Assembly: GCA_945897765.1 (NCBI GenBank)
Contig: CAMDGP010000052.1
Span: 1-10,784, forward strand
Direction: 5' to 3'
Length of the DNA: 10,784 nt
Source: Chitinophaga pinensis
GTDB taxonomy: Bacteria > Bacteroidota > Bacteroidia > Flavobacteriales_D > Crocinitomicaceae
Part shown: piece by piece, positions 6,281 through 10,784 of the stretch
Layout of the letters: every line of letters starts with the position of its first letter
Numbering within the stretch: the stretch's first letter is position 1
Program-made: the position numbers and the translations under genes
The notes under the pieces: generated by a model
Told to the model about the DNA's origin: nothing
Seen by the model: the letters and a program-made list of their open reading frames with translations, nothing else
The model's database searches: none

Positions 6281-8056
6281 ATGAAAAAATTATTACTTTC
6301 CTTATCCGTAGTCGCTTTGGCTTATTGGTCAAGCGCCCAAGTAATTGTTGCTGGTGTATCACCAAATTCAATTGTAGCAAATTACACGTTTACATGGGCT
6401 GAGCCAGGCGCTTGGGGAACCCCAGATTTTAACATTCCAGGTACTTTTGTTCAAGATACACTTGCAATGGCTAATGATGGAACTACAGGCTTAAATGCTC
6501 AAGGTAATCCTCTTTCCGCTTCAGGTTGTAATCCACTAACACCAAATAGCCTTGCAGGTAAAATAGCGGTTGTTTACAGAGGTGATGGTGGAGGAAGCAT
6601 TCCTTTAAACGGAGCTTGTGAATTTGGTTCAAAAGCATTTAATGCGCAAGAAGCTGGAGCTGTAGGTGTCATTATCATCAACCGTGATGCTGACATTATT
6701 GCAATGGGTGGTGGTGCACAAGGTGCTAACGTAACCATTCCAGTGGTAATGATTTCTTTAGCAGATGGTGCACTATTGGTAGAAGCAATGCAAACTGAAT
6801 CAGTTGTTGTTTTTATGGGTAACAAAACAGGTTTATTCGCAAATGACATTGCACTTTCAAGAAATGCTGCATTAATCCCTAAACTAGGTGCAGTTCCTGC
6901 ATTATTAGCTCAAAGTGGTACGGAATTCAACTTCGAAATAGGTGCAAGAGTTTACAACCCAGGAAGCAATGCGCAAGCTAACGTAAGTATCAATGCTAAA
7001 GTTGTTGGCCCTTCTGGAAGCACAGTTTATGACAATACTGTAACAGGTTTAAGCATTGCTACAACAGACAGTGTTGATGTTGATCCATCACAAGCATCTA
7101 ACTTTCCTCAATTTTCACTTTCAAGTTACCCTGCTGGAAAATACACATTAACTTATACAATTTCTTTGGATGGTATAGCTGATGAGTACGATAGTGATAA
7201 TTCAATTTCCTCAACATTCACAATTAACGAAGATATTTATGCTTATGCTCAATTGGATGCGACAACGAATCTTCCTAATCCTACATTATTTTATAGACCA
7301 GGAGACAATCTTAACACTTTCTCAATTTGTACTGTGATTGATAACCCTAATGCTTCTAGAGTTGGTGCTGCTGGTGTATATTTTGCTGCAACTAATAATA
7401 CTGCATCATTAGCAGGTGAAGAAATCGCATTATACCTTTACAAATGGGAGGATGCTTTTACAGATCTAAACGATGCTGCTTTTGGATTTAATTCGTTAAC
7501 TGAAATTGCTTCCGGATTCTACTATTTCCCATCTGACTTACAAAATGAAACTGTATATGCTCAATACAATACAGCAGTTGCTTTAGAAAATAATCAAAGA
7601 TATTTAGCATGTGCTCAAACAACTAACATTGAAGTATTTTTAGGACATGAGGGTTCAACTAATTACACTTGGAATTCAGATTACTATTTGCAACCAACAA
7701 GCCCAGGTGAAAGTGATGGTACTTACTTTGCTACAGGTTTTGGTGCTGATATTCCAAATTCATTGGGCGTTAAAATGATTGATGTTGCAACAATTGGTTT
7801 AGGTGAAAATTCTTCAGTTGACGGAAATGCTTATCCTAACCCTGCATCAGATGCAGTTACAATTTCTATCGATGGAGAAGGAGTTGCGAACCTAACAGTT
7901 ACTGATATCGCTGGTAAAGTTGTAATTTCAAATGCTGTTACATTAAACGGTGGAAAAGCAAATGTTAATATCGCTTCATTAAACGCTGGTATTTATATAT
8001 TTAATGTTGCTTTAGAGAATGGTAAAACTTCTCAATTCAAAGTGACTAAAAAATAA
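6281..8056 (+). CDS. Secreted PA-domain protein with T9SS type A sorting domain
   Basis: The 591-residue protein starts with a clear Sec signal peptide (basic MKK, hydrophobic core, likely cut near SSAQ, residues 17-20). Residues about 80-170 resemble a protease-associated (PA) domain: LAGKIAVVYRG, then CEFGSKAFNAQEAGAVGVIIIN, then IPVVMIS. About 205-315 looks like a beta-sandwich of CARDB or Ig type (FEIGARVYNPGS, then YTISLDGIADEYDSDNS). A further beta-rich region of about 315-500 is not assignable. The C-terminus has YPNPASD (518-524) followed by a TDIAGKVV strand, LNAGIYIFNV and a final FKVTKK, the canonical Por secretion (type A) sorting domain. It should therefore be exported through the type IX system and cleaved and anchored at the surface or released. 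PA domains usually accompany peptidases, but no His/Asp/Ser triad or metal-binding peptidase motif is evident, so it may be a binding or adhesin-like protein. It has its own promoter and terminator. Confidence 0.9.
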   Translation: MKKLLLSLSVVALAYWSSAQVIVAGVSPNSIVANYTFTWAEPGAWGTPDFNIPGTFVQDTLAMANDGTTGLNAQGNPLSASGCNPLTPNSLAGKIAVVYRGDGGGSIPLNGACEFGSKAFNAQEAGAVGVIIINRDADIIAMGGGAQGANVTIPVVMISLADGALLVEAMQTESVVVFMGNKTGLFANDIALSRNAALIPKLGAVPALLAQSGTEFNFEIGARVYNPGSNAQANVSINAKVVGPSGSTVYDNTVTGLSIATTDSVDVDPSQASNFPQFSLSSYPAGKYTLTYTISLDGIADEYDSDNSISSTFTINEDIYAYAQLDATTNLPNPTLFYRPGDNLNTFSICTVIDNPNASRVGAAGVYFAATNNTASLAGEEIALYLYKWEDAFTDLNDAAFGFNSLTEIASGFYYFPSDLQNETVYAQYNTAVALENNQRYLACAQTTNIEVFLGHEGSTNYTWNSDYYLQPTSPGESDGTYFATGFGADIPNSLGVKMIDVATIGLGENSSVDGNAYPNPASDAVTISIDGEGVANLTVTDIAGKVVISNAVTLNGGKANVNIASLNAGIYIFNVALENGKTSQFKVTKK

Positions 8057-8075
8057 GATTTTTTAAATCTATTTC

Positions 8076-8103
8076 AAAGGGTCGGCTTAGGTCGGCCCTT
8101 TTT
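8076..8103 (+). terminator. Strong rho-independent terminator after the PA-domain gene
   Basis: AAAGGGTCGGC (8076-8086) pairs with GTCGGCCCTTT (8091-8101) around a TTAG loop, giving 11 pairs including two G-T wobbles. The stem runs into five T residues ending at 8103. It begins 20 nt after the stop codon and insulates the secreted-protein gene from metG. Confidence 0.88.
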
Positions 8104-8118
8104 GTTTTACTGAATTGT

Positions 8119-8126
8119 TATCTTTG
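8119..8126 (+). promoter_or_regulatory. -7 promoter element immediately before metG
   Basis: TATCTTTG matches TAnnTTTG in full and ends just 7 nt before the metG ATG at 8134. With the usual spacing to the transcription start, the message would begin within a few bases of the start codon. A TTG at 8102-8104 lies 14 nt upstream, shorter than the usual spacer, and overlaps the preceding terminator's T-run. Confidence 0.6.
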
Positions 8127-8133
8127 CAAAACG

Positions 8134-10200
8134 ATGAAAAAAGCAGCATACACAGTTACAGCAGCCTTGCCTTACGCAAATGGCCCTTTACATTTAGGAC
8201 ACGTAGCAGGAGTTTATTTACCTGCCGATATTTTTGTGCGATTTCTTAAAATGAATGACCACGACGTTGCCTTTATTTGTGGAAGTGACGAACACGGCGC
8301 TGCGATTACTTTGCGTGCGAAAAAAGAAGGAATTACTCCGCAAGAAATTGTAGATAAATACCACGTTTTAATTCGTGATGCGTTCAAAGATTTCAATATC
8401 GATTTTGATATTTTTCACCGTACTTCAGCTCCTATTCATCACGAAACATCAGCTGATTTTTTCAAGAAATTATACGAAAACGGAAAGTTCATCGAAGAAA
8501 CGTCCGAACAATATTACGACGAGGAATACAATCAATTTTTAGCAGATAGATACATCACAGGTCAATGTCCAAAATGTTCGAATCCATCCGCTTATGGAGA
8601 CCAATGTGAGAAATGTGGTAGCGATTTAAGTCCAACAGATTTAATCAATCCAATCTCGACTTTAAGTGGAAAATCTCCCGTTTTAAGAACCACTTCTCAC
8701 TGGTATTTACCAATGGATCAACACGAAACATGGTTGAAAGAGTGGATTGAAAAAGGAATTTTAGACGGCGAACAACAACACGATCCAAAGGCTTGGAGAA
8801 ATCAAGTGATTGGCCAATGTATGTCTTGGATAAATGGAGGTTTGAGACCTCGTGCAATGACACGCGATTTGGATTGGGGAGTGAAAGTTCCATTGCCAAA
8901 TGCTGAAGGAAAAGTACTTTATGTGTGGTTGGATGCGCCAATTGGTTACATTTCCGCAACGAAACAATGGGCTTTAGACAATGGTAAAAACTGGAAAGAT
9001 TACTGGTGTAAAACCGAAGCTCAAGATAGAAAACTAGTTCATTTTATTGGAAAAGATAACATTGTATTCCACGCGATTATTTTCCCGATTTTATTGAAAG
9101 ATCATGGAGATTTCATTCTTCCAGACAATGTTCCTGCATACGAGTTTTTGAATTTAGAAGGTGATAAATTCTCCACTTCAAGAAATTGGGCTGTTTGGTT
9201 ACATGAATATATTGCAGCTTATCCAGACAAAATTGACGAGCTGAAATATGTTTTAACAGCGATTGCACCAGAAAATAAAGATTCAGAATTTACATGGAAG
9301 GAATTTCAAACACGTGTGAATAGTGAATTGGCTGATATTTATGGGAATTTCGTAAACAGAACATTGGTTCTAACTCAAAAATATTACGAAGGAGTTGTTC
9401 CTGCACCGAATGAATATACTTCAACAGACGAAGCAGTTTTAGCAGAATTAAAAACGATTCCTGAACGTATTTCAAAATTGATTTATGCTTACAAATTACG
9501 TGAAGCACAAGCAGAAATGATGAATCTGGCTCGCCTTGGAAATAAATACTTAGCAGAGCAAGAGCCTTGGAAAGTTGTGAAAACGGATCCAGAACGCGTG
9601 AAAACGATTATGTATGTTGCGTTGCAAATCACTGCCAATTTATCCATTGCAACCTTACCATTTTTACCAGATACAGCTTTGAAACTTCAAAAGATGTTGA
9701 ATTTCTCAGCAAATTCTTGGAGTGATTTAGGTAATCCAAACTTGATGCAAACTGGAAATTTAATTGGAGTTTCTGAAATCTTATTCAAAAAAATTGAAGA
9801 TGAATTAGTTGATACGGAAGTACAAAAATTGCATAACACGAATGAAGTTCTAAGTGATTTTCCTCCAATTAAAGAAGCAATTAGTTTCGACGATTTCTCA
9901 AAATTAGACATGCGTTTGGGTACGATTCTTCATGCAGAGAAAGTAGAGAAAGCAGACAAATTATTGAAATTGACTGTGAAAACCGGTGTTGATGAACGAA
10001 CAATTGTTTCTGGAATAGCTGAACATTACCAACCTGAGGCTGTAATTGGTAAAACAGTTTTAGTTTTATTGAATTTAGCGCCTCGAAAAATCAGAGGAAT
10101 TGAATCACAAGGAATGATACTAATGGCTGAAAATGAAGCAGGTGAATTGAGTTTCTTAACTCCAGAAAAGGTCTTCGACGCTGGCCCAGAAGTACGATAA
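8134..10200 (+). CDS. metG: Methionyl-tRNA synthetase with C-terminal tRNA-binding domain
   Basis: MetRS charges both elongator and initiator tRNA-Met with methionine in the cytoplasm. The 688-residue protein begins with the class I Rossmann fold and its HIGH-type motif PYANGPLHLGH (13-23, HLGH at 20-23). A zinc-binding knuckle follows with four cysteines as CPKC (145-148) and CEKC (158-161). WLDAPIGYI (265-273) is next, then the KMSKS-type loop KFSTS (345-349). A helical anticodon-binding domain spans about 385-540. A C-terminal EMAPII/Trbp111-like OB-fold (about 585-688, DFSKLDMRLGTILHAEKVEKADKLL onward) serves dimerisation and tRNA binding. Length and layout match the long, E. coli-like MetRS with four-cysteine zinc site. 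The ATG at 8134 has MKKAAYTVTAALPYANG in the expected register, and the -7 element nearby implies a very short leader. No terminator is evident between its stop and the initiator tRNA promoter 24 bp downstream. Confidence 0.97.
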   Translation: MKKAAYTVTAALPYANGPLHLGHVAGVYLPADIFVRFLKMNDHDVAFICGSDEHGAAITLRAKKEGITPQEIVDKYHVLIRDAFKDFNIDFDIFHRTSAPIHHETSADFFKKLYENGKFIEETSEQYYDEEYNQFLADRYITGQCPKCSNPSAYGDQCEKCGSDLSPTDLINPISTLSGKSPVLRTTSHWYLPMDQHETWLKEWIEKGILDGEQQHDPKAWRNQVIGQCMSWINGGLRPRAMTRDLDWGVKVPLPNAEGKVLYVWLDAPIGYISATKQWALDNGKNWKDYWCKTEAQDRKLVHFIGKDNIVFHAIIFPILLKDHGDFILPDNVPAYEFLNLEGDKFSTSRNWAVWLHEYIAAYPDKIDELKYVLTAIAPENKDSEFTWKEFQTRVNSELADIYGNFVNRTLVLTQKYYEGVVPAPNEYTSTDEAVLAELKTIPERISKLIYAYKLREAQAEMMNLARLGNKYLAEQEPWKVVKTDPERVKTIMYVALQITANLSIATLPFLPDTALKLQKMLNFSANSWSDLGNPNLMQTGNLIGVSEILFKKIEDELVDTEVQKLHNTNEVLSDFPPIKEAISFDDFSKLDMRLGTILHAEKVEKADKLLKLTVKTGVDERTIVSGIAEHYQPEAVIGKTVLVLLNLAPRKIRGIESQGMILMAENEAGELSFLTPEKVFDAGPEVR

Positions 10201-10223
10201 ATTAAAAGATTGTTAAAATATAC

Positions 10224-10253
10224 TTGTAGATAAGGATAAAATACCTATCTTTG
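10224..10253 (+). promoter_or_regulatory. Near-consensus housekeeping promoter for the initiator tRNA unit
   Basis: TTG (10224-10226), a 19 nt spacer, then TATCTTTG (10246-10253) reproduce the Bacteroidetes sigma-A-type promoter TTG-N19-TAnnTTTG exactly. Transcription should start near 10257-10260, about 150 nt before the mature tRNA. This is the best-matching promoter in the window, fitting a stable-RNA gene. Confidence 0.8.
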
Positions 10254-10269
10254 TACTCCCAATCGGGAA

Positions 10270-10287
10270 AAGATTTAACGAAATCTT
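10270..10287 (+). other. Leader stem-loop in the tRNA precursor
   Basis: AAGATTT (10270-10276) and AAATCTT (10281-10287) form a perfect 7 bp stem with an AACG loop, about 12 nt after the expected transcription start. It is AU-rich and followed by A-rich rather than T-rich sequence, so it is not a terminator. It could be a processing or stability element in the 5' leader. Confidence 0.5.
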
Positions 10288-10309
10288 AAAATAGAAAAAT
10301 TAATTTAAC

Positions 10310-10397
10310 GATATATTGCGAGGTGGTTCGTCAGCTGACGAACGTCGGGCTCATATCCGTCCGTCGGTTGACGGACTGACGTCAGTTCGAGTTGAGC
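10310..10397 (+). pseudogene. Degenerate initiator-tRNA-like element carrying palindromes
   Basis: This stretch is colinear with the intact tRNA-fMet 94 bp downstream but cannot fold as a normal tRNA. Shared pieces are GATATATTGCGAGGTGG (10310-10326 and 10404-10420), covering upstream DNA and the 5' acceptor strand. Next is CGTCGGGCTCATA (10343-10355 and 10435-10447), covering the 5' anticodon stem and CAT anticodon. Last is the T-loop region (10385-10397 and 10463-10475, 11 of 13 identical). The D arm is replaced by the perfect palindrome GTTCGTCAGCTGACGAAC (10326-10343). The 3' anticodon stem, variable loop and 5' T stem are replaced by the hairpin GTCCGTC-GGTT-GACGGAC (10359-10376) and the palindrome CTGACGTCAG (10376-10385). 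The 3' acceptor strand is lost to a run of A. It may be a tRNA pseudogene invaded by palindromic repeats, or a structured RNA made with the tRNA. Confidence 0.7.
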
Positions 10398-10410
10398 AAA
10401 AAAGATATAT

Positions 10411-10483
<73 letters not shown>

Positions 10484-10488
10484 CAAAG

Positions 10489-10520
10489 AAAAGAGTTGTC
10501 AGTTTTGGCAACTCTTTTTT
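10489..10520 (+). terminator. Rho-independent terminator of the initiator tRNA unit
   Basis: AAAAGAGTTG (10489-10498) pairs perfectly with CAACTCTTTT (10509-10518). Two further pairs inside (T-G, C-G) leave a six-base loop, and the stem merges into six T residues ending at 10520. It directly follows the tRNA 3' end and defines the transcript end. Confidence 0.88.
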
Positions 10521-10714
10521 GTTTTATAAAGTTTTTAATAATAATAATTTGTGATATGAAAATAGTCAAAGTAACTTTGTTTACATTTCACAAAATCTTT
10601 CAGAATTAACGAAGTCCTTTTTTAGGTAAAGCTTCCCAACTAATCATCATTTTTTCTATTTAACTTTCGAACTGCGATTTCATTGTTTTATTTTCCTTAT
10701 TTTTACTTCAATCA
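10521..10714. other. Intergenic spacer with no supported feature
   Basis: This is AT-rich DNA between the tRNA terminator and the partial gene at the right edge. I see no ORF, RNA gene or repeat that I can support. A TATTTTTA at 10699-10706, one base off the TAnnTTTG element, lies just before the next start codon and may be its promoter. Confidence 0.4.
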
Positions 10715-10784
10715 ATGAAGGAAACTAAATTTATTCAGGAAAATAAAGAGAAATGGCAACGATTTGAAAATCTAAACAGCCAAA
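10715..10784 (+). CDS. Possible SpoIIM-like (DUF95) membrane protein, N-terminal fragment
   Basis: An ATG at 10715 opens a frame that stays open to the window edge and encodes 23 residues beginning MKETKFIQENKEKWQRFENL. This pattern (M-K/R-E-x-x-F-I/V-x-x-N-K-x-K-W-x-x-F/L-E) resembles the N-terminus of Bacteroidetes proteins annotated as stage II sporulation protein M family (DUF95), which are polytopic membrane proteins often found near an RDD-family gene. That match is from memory of a short motif, so the assignment is tentative. The membrane segments that would confirm it lie outside the window. A TATTTTTA box 8 nt upstream suggests a short leader, as for metG. Confidence 0.55.
   Translation, partial: MKETKFIQENKEKWQRFENLNSQ

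Noticed and set aside
8057..8133. T-box or SAM-type riboswitch before metG
   Set aside because: Only a terminator for the previous gene and a promoter 7 nt before the ATG are present. There is no room for a structured leader.
8645..8967. Minus-strand ORFs inside metG
   Set aside because: They are antisense to the catalytic domain of metG and two of them overlap each other in different frames, which marks them as shadows.

Overview
The window looks like chromosomal DNA from a member of the Bacteroidetes, probably order Flavobacteriales. The DNA is AT-rich, and starts are preceded by A-rich stretches rather than Shine-Dalgarno boxes. Several genes carry the Bacteroidetes-type TAnnTTTG -7 promoter element. 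One secreted protein ends in a type IX secretion (Por) sorting domain. The genus cannot be fixed from the sequence alone.

Layout, left to right. (1) Positions 1-189 hold the C-terminal end of shikimate dehydrogenase (aroE), converging on the sulfur genes with a 9 bp gap. (2) A minus-strand block carries a thioredoxin-reductase-like ferredoxin-NADP+ reductase (3671-2661), then cysD (2524-1616), then cysN (1443-199). A probable terminator separates the reductase from cysD, so cysD-cysN appears to be its own unit. A 172 bp cysD-cysN spacer is filled with related direct and inverted AT-rich repeats. (3) A divergent 295 bp control region leads into a plus-strand phosphate pair: a DUF47/PhoU-like protein and a PiT-family phosphate transporter with a large hydrophilic insert. 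(4) A secreted 591-residue protein follows, with a protease-associated (PA) domain and a T9SS sorting tail, closed by a strong hairpin terminator. (5) metG, with a promoter so close to its ATG that the message may be almost leaderless, is followed by an initiator tRNA-fMet unit. That unit has its own near-consensus promoter, a leader hairpin, an unusual tRNA-like element, the intact tRNA and a strong terminator. (6) The right edge holds the first 23 codons of what resembles a SpoIIM-like (DUF95) membrane protein.

Functionally, CysD and CysN together form ATP sulfurylase, which activates sulfate. The neighbouring flavoprotein could supply reduced ferredoxin for the later reduction of sulfite, although no cysH or sulfite reductase gene is in view. 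The DUF47-PiT pair is a standard phosphate-uptake module. MetRS and its initiator tRNA substrate lie side by side.

Most of the window is ordinary housekeeping content. The most unusual item is the tRNA-like element at 10310-10397. It keeps the 5' acceptor strand, the 5' half of the anticodon arm and the T loop of the neighbouring initiator tRNA. Its D arm and its anticodon-to-T-arm segment are replaced by perfect palindromes or hairpins sharing a core. I see no convincing evidence for a complete new multi-gene system.
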